DNA of 64,000 nucleotides from WHTK01 sp963711035. Its GTDB lineage: Bacteria; Chloroflexota; Dehalococcoidia; DSTF01; WHTK01. Under the pieces are notes generated by a model. The model saw nothing but the letters and a program-made list of their open reading frames with translations, was not told where the DNA came from and did not search any database. The position numbers and the translations under genes are program-made. The stretch lies in NCBI GenBank assembly GCA_963711035.1, contig CAVQCN010000005.1:124001-188000 (forward strand). Reading direction: 5' to 3'. Each line of letters opens with the position of its first letter. The first letter of the stretch is position 1. Shown piece by piece: positions 49,581 to 58,326 of the stretch.

Positions 49581-50996
49581 TTACGGCGCCGTCGGCGTGG
49601 GAATGGGTGGTCCAGTCGACGTATCGCCGCAGGTCGCTCCCGGCTTCGGCGTCTGCAGTGTCAGGAGATACGCGTCCACGGCGTCGTCGACGCAGGGCAC
49701 ACCCTGAAGATAGGCCGTGTGGCCTTCGCCGTAGTTGGTCAGGAGCACCGCCGACTCCAGCTCTTTGCTAACCGAGACGGCCCATTCATACGGCGTCGCC
49801 GGATCCCCCGTCGTACCGATGAGCAGGATGGGGGGAGCCCCCTTTGCGGTGGGCGTCCGGAGCGGGCTTGGAGGGACCTGCCAGTAGGCGCACGGCAAAG
49901 CGCCCAGAGCGCTGGATGTCCCCTCGTAGGGAGCCACGGCCTCCAGCTTCTCGCCCAATGCTTTGTAGTGCGCCGGATCCTGAGAATACGTCTCGTCGAT
50001 GCAGTTCACGGCCAGGTTCACATCGATCAGATTAGGGTCGACGAAGATGTCGGCCAACGTCATGATGAGACTCGCGTTGCCACCCAGCGCGCTCGTGAGC
50101 GCCCGGCCCAGCACCGGCCAGGACAGTCGCGAATAGAGGGAGTTGTCCACCGCCGCGAGGATGTCGCCTGCCGTGGCAGGTCTGGCCGACCCGGCAGGGA
50201 TCGGTTGCTCGCGGGCCCGCGCGAGCAGGTCATCGATCGCGGTCCGCGCATCTTCACCCTTCACGCAGCCGGTTCTGTCGCAGTAGGTGAAGAACTCCTC
50301 CAGAGCCCTCTCGAACCCGATAGCGGAGTCGGTCGTCAATTCGTCCGCCGAGAGGCCAACGTCCACGACGCCATCGAGAACGAGGGCGCGCACGTGGGAT
50401 GGAAAGAGGTCCGCATACACCGCCCCGATCTCGGTGCCGTAGGAGTAGCCGAGATACGTGAGCTTGGCGTCGCCCACTGCCTCACGGATCACATCGAGGT
50501 CGCGTGCCACATTTGCCGTCCCGATGAAGGGCAGCAGCTCTTGATCGCCTTGCTGGAAGCAACCATCTATGAGCTGCTTGATCTTGCCTTCGACGTCTTG
50601 CCACTGCTCCTCGGTCTGAGGCTGGGGATCGAGGTCGACCAGGTCTTCGATGTCGCTCTTCGTGTGACACACGAATGGCGTGCTCTCACCGACGCCACGC
50701 GGATCGAATCCGACAACGTCGAACACGTCGCTGATCTCCTTAGGCAGCCGCAGGGCCTTGGCCAGCTCGATGCCGGAGCCACCGGGACCACCGGGATTCA
50801 CCACCAACGAGCCGATACGCCTGGCAGGGTCGGCCGCGGGCTTGCGCAGGAGGGCCAGCTGTATCTGAGTGCCCTCCGGATTGGCGTAGTCCAGAGGTAC
50901 CGAAAGCGTGGCGCATTGGTCCCTCTCGTCGCCCGAGCAGGGCTGCCAATCCAGTGGCTGCGGCGTAAACGTCGCCGCGCCTTCGGAAGACGTCAT
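49581..50996 (-). CDS. Alpha/beta hydrolase, tripeptidyl aminopeptidase (TAP) type
   Basis: 471 residues. WQPCSGDERDQCATLSVPLDYANPEG opens the mature domain; oxyanion motif NPGGPGGSG, GFDPRGVGES, nucleophile Ser in YLGYSYGTEIGAVYADLFP, and the C-terminal TAP-like region with Asp in IGTTGDPATPYE and His in YGEGHTAYL complete the triad. Relatives are secreted exopeptidases. Here the ATG frame lacks a signal peptide, but a lipoprotein signal is encoded just upstream in another frame (50993-51118) and its stop overlaps this ATG. The intact gene was probably one exported lipoprotein. Confidence 0.88.
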   Translation of the reverse strand: MTSSEGAATFTPQPLDWQPCSGDERDQCATLSVPLDYANPEGTQIQLALLRKPAADPARRIGSLVVNPGGPGGSGIELAKALRLPKEISDVFDVVGFDPRGVGESTPFVCHTKSDIEDLVDLDPQPQTEEQWQDVEGKIKQLIDGCFQQGDQELLPFIGTANVARDLDVIREAVGDAKLTYLGYSYGTEIGAVYADLFPSHVRALVLDGVVDVGLSADELTTDSAIGFERALEEFFTYCDRTGCVKGEDARTAIDDLLARAREQPIPAGSARPATAGDILAAVDNSLYSRLSWPVLGRALTSALGGNASLIMTLADIFVDPNLIDVNLAVNCIDETYSQDPAHYKALGEKLEAVAPYEGTSSALGALPCAYWQVPPSPLRTPTAKGAPPILLIGTTGDPATPYEWAVSVSKELESAVLLTNYGEGHTAYLQGVPCVDDAVDAYLLTLQTPKPGATCGDTSTGPPIPTPTAP

Positions 50997-51118
50997 CGTG
51001 CTCGTCGCGAGATGGGCGAGGTGCCGGGCGACGGGCTTGCCTTTGGACTCGTGCTGCAGGCGACACAGACGAGCACCGAAGCAACGAGGCAGATTTTGAC
51101 GAGGCTGATTCTGAGCAT
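50993..51118 (-). pseudogene. Out-of-frame lipoprotein signal peptide of the TAP-type hydrolase
   Basis: 41-codon frame from ATG 51118: MLRISLVKICLVASVLVCVA then Cys21 (lipobox VCVAC), followed by a Ser/Pro linker STSPKASPSPGTSPIS. It ends at TGA 50995-50993, overlapping the ATG of the hydrolase. One base change near 51005-51015 would read on as ATSTMTSSEGAATF into the hydrolase. This is what a family member normally has at its N-terminus. Confidence 0.6.
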
Positions 51119-51437
51119 TGGTGGGCGGAGTCCAGTAACCCTTTATTTCGCTCTACGTTCGCCTGTCCGGGCAGCGTCGGCAGGAGTAGAGAGCGCGACC
51201 GCGAACGCTCAAGAGCGCAGCGGCCCACTCAGTATCTCATCCTAGTTTTCGGATCAGACGAGCAGTTCGCGCAGGCGCCGAGAGCTGGTGTGGTCTCGTG
51301 CTTTCTGGCTCGCCCCGCGCCACTGCTGCCGTACGCGCACGCAATCTGCAGGGCTGAGGGTTGAGATGATGCCGCCTATCATGAGGAGGAGGCCGGCAAC
51401 GGGAGTCGACTAGCGCCGGCGGTCAGTAAAGGAAGAG
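51119..51437. other. Divergent intergenic region
   Basis: About 320 bases between the hydrolase signal peptide and the M50-like gene. No gene seen; it must contain promoters for both directions, but no clear -35/-10 pair was picked out. Confidence 0.5.
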
Positions 51438-52301
51438 ATGACGGAAAGCTGGGTTCGACGTCTGCCAGGCACTCGAATGCTGGCAGTTCAAGTACGCCTG
51501 CCCGTGGCCTCGCCCAGGCCTGCCTTTGGCCTTCCCTGGGTCGTCTTCCTGGCATTCGCCGTGTGGGCCGTGAAGGTCCTCTACGTTCCCATCGTGGCCG
51601 CCTCGCTATCGAACAGCGCAGCGTGGTACGTGACAATCGCAATCGTGGTAGGCCTCGTCATGAGTTACGTGGCGCACGCCCTGTGCCACGCGATTGCGGC
51701 GCACGTTCTGCACTGTGAGGCCCCGGAGCATCTCACCCTCTATCCGCTTGGCGACGCCGCCCACGCGTGGCCCGCAGCTCGCGGCCCTTTCTCCGAAGCC
51801 GCCGTCGCCTTTGCCGGCCCCGCAGCGAACGCCCTGCTCGCGGCCCTTGGGTATCTCGTCTGGTCAAGGCAAACGGGCCCGGTCGTCGACAGCACCGCCT
51901 TCTTCCTTTGCATCCTCAATCTCGCGCTGGCCCTGATCAACCTCACGCCTGCGTTCCCCTTCGACGGCGGACGTGTGGCGCGCGCCCTCGTCTGGCAAGC
52001 GGTCGAGCGGCCCGAGACCGGAACCTTCTACGCCCGAGCGTCCGGCGCGTTCTTCGTCGCAGGGCTGCTAGCGTGGGCAGCGTTCCTGGCCCTGCAGAAC
52101 CTGCGCTTCAGTCTCGAGACCAGTCTCGCCGCCGCGGCGGTCGCCTTGGTGGCGGCGCCGAACTCCTCCTGCCCTCGAGACGCGCTGAACCCAGGAGCGA
52201 AGCGTCCAGGCCCGCCGGCCGGCTTCGGATCATCAACGTCAGCGTCATTGCCGTGGGTACGTTGGTGCTGTACGTCGCACCCGTCCTGCTGCTGCCTCTG
52301 A
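51438..52301 (+). CDS. Site-2 protease (M50)-like membrane protein lacking the catalytic glutamate
   Basis: 287 residues, about six membrane helices. The fold is that of the M50B site-2 proteases: AFAGPAANALLAALGYLVW and ALINLTPAFPFDGGRVARALVW are the conserved core and the second zinc motif with its Asp. The first motif, HExxH in active enzymes, reads HALCH: both His ligands remain but Glu is Ala. Proteolysis should be abolished. The last 45 residues (NSSCPRDALNPGAKRPGPPAG) are low in hydrophobicity and overlap the following gene in another frame, so the true C-terminus may differ. Probably paired with the Lon-like protease downstream. Confidence 0.7.
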   Translation: MTESWVRRLPGTRMLAVQVRLPVASPRPAFGLPWVVFLAFAVWAVKVLYVPIVAASLSNSAAWYVTIAIVVGLVMSYVAHALCHAIAAHVLHCEAPEHLTLYPLGDAAHAWPAARGPFSEAAVAFAGPAANALLAALGYLVWSRQTGPVVDSTAFFLCILNLALALINLTPAFPFDGGRVARALVWQAVERPETGTFYARASGAFFVAGLLAWAAFLALQNLRFSLETSLAAAAVALVAAPNSSCPRDALNPGAKRPGPPAGFGSSTSASLPWVRWCCTSHPSCCCL

Positions 52302-53233
52302 ACGCCGGACTGGAGGCGCCCGGACCGACCGCCTCTGTGGGCCCCATGGTCCACGTCCCAAGCGACCTGGCACACGACAGCGAGGGCACATTCATTCTCA
52401 CGACCGTCGTCCCGCAGGCGCCTATCGTTCTCGGCGAGTGGCTGTACGCCCACATCGACCGCTCTATCCGCCTCACGAACGCAGCAGAGATCGTGCCGCC
52501 GAATACAACGCCGCAGCAGTTGTCGATCCAGGGATTCGAGGACCTCCAGCGGAGCGAGAAGACCGCTATCGTCGTAGGTTTGAACCTGGCAGGCTACCAA
52601 GCCAGCCTCAGCGACGTAGGCGCAGAGATCGTCAGCATACTGCCGGACAGCCGAGCCATAGGAATCCTGATGCTGGGCGACGAGATCACCTCCGTGAACG
52701 GCCAGCCGGTGAGCGCCCCGCCAGACGTCTCGCGCATCCTGGGCGAGACGGCGCAGGCGACGACCGCCCGACTCCAAGTCAAGCGGGGCTCCGCCACGCT
52801 CGACCTCGACGTGCCGCTGACGCCGGCCACCTCCGCATCGCCGACACCACGGATCGGTATCACCATATCGCCCACCGGCGACAAGCTGGACTTGCCTTTC
52901 CCCGTCACCATCGAGCCTCGGAAGGTGAATGGAGGTCCGTCAGCGGGGCTGATGTTTACGCTGGCGGTGTACGACGCGCTTACGCCGCAGGACTTGACCG
53001 GCGGCCATCGAATTGCGGGGACCGGCACAATTGACCTGGACGGGACGGTCGGTCCTATCGGCGGCGTCCAGCAGAAGGTCGCCGCCGCCGAGCGTGCCGG
53101 GGCCGAGTACTTCCTCTGTCCACCTGACAACTACGAGGACGCCCAGGCCGCGGCGAAACACATCGACGTGGTTGAAGTGGACAGCGCTGATGCAGCGATC
53201 GCGTTCCTGAAGACGCTAACTCCGCGCCAGTGA
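52253..53233 (+). CDS. PDZ-Lon (S16) domain membrane protease, YlbL-like
   Basis: 326 residues if begun at GTG 52253; the open frame extends back without an obvious start. A membrane helix (VGTLVLYVAPVLLLPL) anchors it. Residues about 120-195 form a PDZ domain (ILPDSRAIGILMLGDEITSVNGQPV). The C-terminal Lon catalytic domain has Ser in NGGPSAGLMFTLAVYDAL and Lys in GPIGGVQQKVAAAERAGAEYFLCP, the Ser-Lys dyad, so it should be active. Relatives degrade or process membrane-proximal proteins. The start overlaps the M50-like gene by 49 bases; a frameshift fusion of the two is an alternative. Confidence 0.82.
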   Translation: MGTLVLYVAPVLLLPLNAGLEAPGPTASVGPMVHVPSDLAHDSEGTFILTTVVPQAPIVLGEWLYAHIDRSIRLTNAAEIVPPNTTPQQLSIQGFEDLQRSEKTAIVVGLNLAGYQASLSDVGAEIVSILPDSRAIGILMLGDEITSVNGQPVSAPPDVSRILGETAQATTARLQVKRGSATLDLDVPLTPATSASPTPRIGITISPTGDKLDLPFPVTIEPRKVNGGPSAGLMFTLAVYDALTPQDLTGGHRIAGTGTIDLDGTVGPIGGVQQKVAAAERAGAEYFLCPPDNYEDAQAAAKHIDVVEVDSADAAIAFLKTLTPRQ

Positions 53234-53284
53234 ACGTCATCAGCAACATGGGGATGCCTCTCGTGACGCTCCCTTACTCAATAT

Positions 53285-53959
53285 TCAATGCTGCGAGGCC
53301 AGCGCCTCCAGCCCGAGGCCGATGACATCGCCGATGTCCTCGACAGTCAGGTCAGCGGCTGCGTAGCTGGCGAGTATGCTCGCGTCATTGGCGTAGTGGC
53401 CTTGCTTCACGAACACCGTCGTGAGCCGCTCCCGCCATCTTTCCTTCATGGCGGCGAGAATGCGCAGCTTGTCGTCGATCATGACGTAGTGCCGCGACGG
53501 GTACCGTTTCTCAACGTCCTCCAGCATCTGCTCCTTGTGGATGTAGATGAGCACTTCTCCGTCCACGGCGTTCCACAGACCGGAACGCTCGACCTTGCGG
53601 GGCTGGAAGACCACGTCGCCGTCGGACAGGATGACCGTACGGCCCCAGCTCCTGAGCTGGCTCAAGACATCGAAGGACTTCGCGTAGAGCCGATCCGCAA
53701 ACGGGTAATCGACCAGGAACAGCGAGGCTCGCAGCAAATGCGGTTCACGCAGGTGCTCAACGCGATACCTCTGCATCGCACCGAGATAGTCCGCGTAGCC
53801 GAGCTCTTCTCGTAGCTCCTCGAATATCTTCCAGTAGCGCCCTTGCGATTCCGCTCCGAATTCCGCGGTGAGATGCGCTTTCAAGTCCAACTCCACCTGA
53901 TCGTTGTCGAGCAGGGTGTTGTCCACGTCTACAAGGAAGACCATGTCATCTTCAGTCAT
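53285..53959 (-). CDS. HAD-superfamily hydrolase
   Basis: 224 residues. Motif I FLVDVDNTLLDNDQVELD with two Asp, motif II in VILSDGDVVFQPRK (Ser), motif III Lys in HIHKEQMLEDVEKRYPSRH region, motif IV YVMIDDKLRILAAMKE. This is the phosphatase pattern with a helical cap. Substrate unknown; its divergent neighbour is the glucokinase-PGI fusion, so a sugar phosphate is a reasonable guess but only that. ATG 53959 preceded by GAGGAGC. Confidence 0.82.
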   Translation of the reverse strand: MTEDDMVFLVDVDNTLLDNDQVELDLKAHLTAEFGAESQGRYWKIFEELREELGYADYLGAMQRYRVEHLREPHLLRASLFLVDYPFADRLYAKSFDVLSQLRSWGRTVILSDGDVVFQPRKVERSGLWNAVDGEVLIYIHKEQMLEDVEKRYPSRHYVMIDDKLRILAAMKERWRERLTTVFVKQGHYANDASILASYAAADLTVEDIGDVIGLGLEALASQH

Positions 53960-54154
53960 GTTCAGCTCCTCGGCTCAATGGCCCACCGAGTCCATTGTCG
54001 CGGGCTGTAGAGGCATGGTGCCAGGCTCAAGCACGCTCTGCGCTCGGTATGACGACCTGCAGGCCACCCGGGACCCAACCACCTCGTCCCTTACAATCGT
54101 GATTGAGCGCACGACGGCGTTATTCAAGACATCTTCCCTGTTGGGAGGCTCCGG

Positions 54155-56512
54155 ATGAACATCCTGGTAATCGACGTGGGCGGAACGCACGTCAAGATCC
54201 TGGCGACGGGCCAACAGACCCGGCGCGAATTTCCATCGGGCGAGACGATGACGGCAGACCGGATGGTCGCCGGCGTCCTGGACGCGGCTCAAGGGTGGAG
54301 CTACGAGGCGGTCTCCATCGGCTATCCCGGCGTCGTACTGCACGGCCGGCCGGTTGCCGAGCCGCACAACCTCGCTCCGGGCTGGGTTGGCTTCGATTTC
54401 GAGGCCGCGTTTGGGTGCCCTGTCAGAGTAATGAACGACGCGGCCATGCAGGCGCTTGGCAGCTACGAGGGCGGGAAGATGCTCTTCCTGGGGCTCGGGA
54501 CGGGCCTCGGCTCGGCCATGGTCGTGGACGGCGCCGTGGAGGCGATGGAGCTCGGCCACCTGCCTTACAAGAAGAGCACGTACGAGGATTACGCAGGTGA
54601 AGGGAGCCTGCTACGTAGGGGCAAGAGCCGTTGGCGACGCCACGTCAACGACATCGTCACCCGGCTGGTCGCTGCCCTCGAGCCCACGGACGTCGTCCTC
54701 GGAGGCGGCAACGTCCACAAGCTCAAACAGCTTCCCCAAGGCTGCCGGGCCGGCGACAACGACAACGCTTTCCTCGGTGGCTTCCGTCTCTGGCAGGACG
54801 CCGGCGACAGGAAGACGCCGGCCCACATCTCATCGGAAGGAGCACCACCCTCCAGCATGGAGCAGACACCATCGACAACCCCGAGCACGCGGCTCACGGC
54901 TTTGCCGGCGTGGACCGCACTGGAAGCCCACCGTCAGGAGATTCAGGACGTCCACCTGAAAACGCTCTTCGCTGGGGACCCGGACCGCGGGAAGCGGCTC
55001 CACCTGGAAGCCGCTGGCCTGTATTTCGACTACTCGAAGCAGCGGATCACGAACGAGACGCTCTCCCTCCTCCTGCGCCTGGCAGAGGAAGCCGGCCTCC
55101 GCTCCCGCATCGACGCCATGTTCTCCGGCGAAGCGATCAACGTCACCGAGAAACGCGCCGCCCTGCACGTAGCTTTGCGCGCCCCCCAGGGAGCCTCTAT
55201 CTCGGTTGATGGCCGGGATGTCGTGCAGGACGTTCACCAGGTTCTGGCGAAGATGTCTGCCTTCGCCGAGCGCATCCGTAACGGAGCGTGGACAGGCTTC
55301 ACCGGCAAGCCAATCCGCAACGTGATCAACATTGGCATCGGCGGCTCCGACCTCGGGCCCGTCATGGCGTACGAGGCCTTGAGGCACTACAGCGACCGCC
55401 AGCTGACCCTGCGGTTCGTTTCCAACGTCGACGCCACCGACTTCGTGGAGGCAACCCACGATCTCGACCCGGCCGAGACGTTATTCGTCATCTGCTCGAA
55501 AACGTTCACGACGCTGGAGACCCTGACCAACGCCCGCACGGCTCGCACCTGGCTGCTCGACGCGCTGGGCGACGCCGCAGCCGTCGCCAGGCACTTCGTC
55601 GCGGTTTCAACCAACGCCGACGAGGTGGCGTCGTTCGGCATCGACGTCGCGAATATGTTCGAGTTCTGGGACTGGGTCGGCGGTCGCTACTCAATGGACG
55701 CTGCAATTGGCCTCTCGACAATGATCGCGATCGGAAGCGACAACTTCCAGCGGATGCTGGCGGGATTTCACGCCATGGATGAGCATTTCCGGACCGCGCC
55801 GTTCGAGCGCAACCTGCCGGCGCTCATGGGGCTGCTGGCCGTCTGGAACGTGAACTTCCTTGGCGCGGAAACGATCGCCGTGCTTCCCTACGACCAGTAC
55901 CTGAAACGGTTCCCCGCCTACCTCCAGCAGCTGACGATGGAGAGCAACGGCAAGCACGTCACGCTCGCGGGCCAGCGAGTCGACTACCAGACGGGGCCGA
56001 TCTTCTGGGGAGAGCCCGGTACCAATGGGCAGCACTCCTTCTACCAACTCATCCATCAGGGAACGCGGTTCATCCCCTGCGATTTCATCGGCTTTGCCCG
56101 CTCCCTGAATCCCCTTGGCGAGCACCACGACCTGCTGATGGCCAATCTGTTCGCCCAGAGCGAGGCGCTGGCTTTCGGTAAGACCGCCGAGGAGGTGCAG
56201 GCAGAGGGCACGCCCGATTGGCTCGTACCTCATCGCATTTTCGAAGGCAACCGGCCGTCAACGACGATCCTGGCGGAAGAGCTCACACCGGAGACGCTCG
56301 GGAAGCTGGTCGCGCTCTACGAGCACAGCGTCTTTACCCAGGGCGCTATCTGGGAAATCGATTCGTTCGACCAGTGGGGCGTGGAGCTGGGCAAGGCGCT
56401 CGCGAGCGCCATCACTCCCCTGCTGGCCGGAAAAGGTGACCAGACAACCGGCCATGACAGCTCAACGGCAGAGATGATCCGGCGCTACCAGGCCTGGCGC
56501 AAAGGCGACTGA
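54155..56512 (+). CDS. Natural fusion: ROK-family glucokinase plus glucose-6-phosphate isomerase
   Basis: 785 residues in one uninterrupted frame, ATG 54155 behind GGGAGG. Residues 1-235 are a ROK/polyphosphate glucokinase-like kinase: VIDVGGTHVKILATG phosphate loop, SIGYPGVVLHGRP, RVMNDAAMQALGSYEGGKML with catalytic Asp, FLGLGTGLGSAMVVDG, VVLGGGNVHKL. A linker (235-260, Pro/Ser/Thr-rich) leads to a full phosphoglucose isomerase: NIGIGGSDLGPVMAYEAL, SKTFTTLET, WDWVGGRYSMDAAIGLS, WGEPGTNGQHSFYQLIHQGT with Glu/His, GAIWEIDSFDQWGVELGK with the C-terminal Lys. It would convert glucose to fructose 6-phosphate on one chain. ATP or polyphosphate as donor cannot be told. Confidence 0.9.
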   Translation: MNILVIDVGGTHVKILATGQQTRREFPSGETMTADRMVAGVLDAAQGWSYEAVSIGYPGVVLHGRPVAEPHNLAPGWVGFDFEAAFGCPVRVMNDAAMQALGSYEGGKMLFLGLGTGLGSAMVVDGAVEAMELGHLPYKKSTYEDYAGEGSLLRRGKSRWRRHVNDIVTRLVAALEPTDVVLGGGNVHKLKQLPQGCRAGDNDNAFLGGFRLWQDAGDRKTPAHISSEGAPPSSMEQTPSTTPSTRLTALPAWTALEAHRQEIQDVHLKTLFAGDPDRGKRLHLEAAGLYFDYSKQRITNETLSLLLRLAEEAGLRSRIDAMFSGEAINVTEKRAALHVALRAPQGASISVDGRDVVQDVHQVLAKMSAFAERIRNGAWTGFTGKPIRNVINIGIGGSDLGPVMAYEALRHYSDRQLTLRFVSNVDATDFVEATHDLDPAETLFVICSKTFTTLETLTNARTARTWLLDALGDAAAVARHFVAVSTNADEVASFGIDVANMFEFWDWVGGRYSMDAAIGLSTMIAIGSDNFQRMLAGFHAMDEHFRTAPFERNLPALMGLLAVWNVNFLGAETIAVLPYDQYLKRFPAYLQQLTMESNGKHVTLAGQRVDYQTGPIFWGEPGTNGQHSFYQLIHQGTRFIPCDFIGFARSLNPLGEHHDLLMANLFAQSEALAFGKTAEEVQAEGTPDWLVPHRIFEGNRPSTTILAEELTPETLGKLVALYEHSVFTQGAIWEIDSFDQWGVELGKALASAITPLLAGKGDQTTGHDSSTAEMIRRYQAWRKGD

Positions 56513-57207
56513 CGGCGCAGACCAGGCACCAGATCGGTCCGTTGGGAATCGAGCCTCCAGGCCGGGTTCACTCAGGCGGCCGTCTTCCATCCAGAGGACC
56601 CGATCGGCGTAGGCGACACCCCTGATGGCAATGTCAGCCTTATCTTGTCATGGAGCAGCGTGCGGATCGCGAATGGAACCAAGGTTGTCTTGCCCGAGAC
56701 CAACACGGCTTCTTCCAAAACAGCCCGCCATGCGTGCCACCCGTGAGAAGCCGCGAGCGAAGTCCGCTATCTCACGAGCGCCGCGGCTGCCGCTGCGAAA
56801 GCGATGCTGAGAATGAACGCGTGCAACATGAAGCGCTGCATATCGCTGGCTGCTACGTGACTTCGTGCTCGCTGCGTCGCCGGAACAAACATGGCCAATT
56901 CTCCTCGCAGGTTTTCTGCAGCTAACCCTAAGACAGCCGCTGATTGCGGCTAAGGGCCACTCAGTCCGCAAGCGGACAGGCCGTTGGGACTCTCTTTGGG
57001 ACGTCAGGGCGTCGGATCAGCCCCTGAACGGGATTCACCAATCGCATCGCCGCGATATGGGGAAGGGACGATTGGCTCGTACCTTTCGGGACTTCCAGCC
57101 TTTGAGGGTTAGCGAGGTCCTGCACTAACAATGGGACTCGGCAGGGTGCAATGCCCTGCCGATAGCCTGAGTCGCGAGATAGCCGTGGCTACGCCGAGGA
57201 AGCCAGT
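56513..57207. other. Long non-coding stretch with a probable ABC ATPase remnant
   Basis: 695 bases without an intact gene. On the minus strand around 56560-56640, GVAYADRVLWMEDGRLSE resembles the end of an ABC transporter ATP-binding subunit (usual form ADRVLWLEDGRL), with nothing of the rest of the gene. A perfect hairpin CGGCAGGG/CCCTGCCG lies at 57139-57161, 47 bases before the permease start. The area looks like a gene graveyard next to an intact ABC operon. Confidence 0.45.
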
Positions 57208-58326
57208 TTGTCATTTGTCGAGCTCGTTTGGCAGAACGTCGTCAGCCGCAAGGTTCGCGTGGCGCTGACTGCCCTGGCGGTAGCCGTCGCGATCATGACA
57301 GTGGTGACACTCGGCGTCCTGACCCAGAGCCTGCGACGGACGGCCATCTCCGTGCTGCGCACCGGCAGCGCCGACTTCACCGTAGCTCAGAAGGGCGTGT
57401 CAGACGTCCTCTACAGCGCCATGGACACCTCCGAGATTCAACGTATCCAGGAGACGCCCGGCGTCGAATCGGTGATCGGCGTCCTCGTCGCGTCCACCAA
57501 GCTGGATAACTCTCACCCCTTCTTCCTGCAGCTCGGCCTGCAACCGGAGCAGCTGAGCACGTTCGGCGTCGAGGTGGTTGACGGTCAGCCGTATCAGGCG
57601 AACGCCTCGGACCAGATCATGCTCGGCTACCGCGCCGCTCGCGACTTCAACAAGCACGTCGGCGATACGTTCACGATCGACGACAACACGTTCACCATCG
57701 TCGGCATCTACTCGACGGGGCAGGTCTTCGGCGATTCGGCCTCGATGATGCCGCTCTCGACCCTGCAAGCGAACGAGCGCAAGCCCGGCGACGTGACCCT
57801 GGGCTTCGTGCGCGTGACGCCCGGGGCAAACATCGACGCCGTTCGCGCGACGATCGAGAACGAGAACCCGGAGCTCGCCACCGTCCGCACGGAGTCCGAC
57901 TTCGGCCGCGTGGATCGCAACCTCGATCTGATCAGCGCGGCGAACGTCGGCGTCTCGATCATGGCACTCGTCATCGGCGCCATCGGTGTCTCCAACACGA
58001 TGATGATGGCGATCTTCGAGCGCACGCGGGAGTTCGGCGTGCTGCGGGCGATCGGCTGGTCTCGAGCTCGCGTGCTCAGCCTCGTGCTCAGCGAGGGCCT
58101 CACGATTAGCATCCTTGGCGCAATTGCGGGCTGCGCGCTCGGGTACGTCGCGGTCCGCGTCGTCGAACGCCTGCCGGAGCTGGTGGGAATCTTCCAACCG
58201 CAGTTCACGGTCGACGTCTTCGCGCGGGCGCTGGGCATCGCGTTTGGCATGGCCCTCATCGGAGCCCTCTATCCTGCCGTCAGCGCCGCGTTGCTGCGGC
58301 CCCTGGACGCGCTGCGCCATGAATAA
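57208..58326 (+). CDS. MacB/FtsX-type ABC transporter permease
   Basis: 372 residues from TTG 57208, eight bases after GAGGA. Architecture: one N-terminal helix (VALTALAVAVAIMTVVTLGVL), an extracytoplasmic MacB-PCD domain (residues about 45-235), then three helices of the FtsX core with MMMAIFERTREFGVLRAIGWSRARVLSLVLSEGLTISILG. This is the half-size exporter permease type. The ATP-binding gene overlaps its last eight bases, and a lipoprotein gene follows, suggesting an export or lipoprotein-handling complex. Confidence 0.9.
   Translation: MSFVELVWQNVVSRKVRVALTALAVAVAIMTVVTLGVLTQSLRRTAISVLRTGSADFTVAQKGVSDVLYSAMDTSEIQRIQETPGVESVIGVLVASTKLDNSHPFFLQLGLQPEQLSTFGVEVVDGQPYQANASDQIMLGYRAARDFNKHVGDTFTIDDNTFTIVGIYSTGQVFGDSASMMPLSTLQANERKPGDVTLGFVRVTPGANIDAVRATIENENPELATVRTESDFGRVDRNLDLISAANVGVSIMALVIGAIGVSNTMMMAIFERTREFGVLRAIGWSRARVLSLVLSEGLTISILGAIAGCALGYVAVRVVERLPELVGIFQPQFTVDVFARALGIAFGMALIGALYPAVSAALLRPLDALRHE

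Noticed and set aside
50740..51228. Minus-strand frame overlapping the hydrolase N-terminus
   Set aside because: Arg/Ser-rich and without signal or domain; the lipoprotein signal lies in a different frame (50993-51118).
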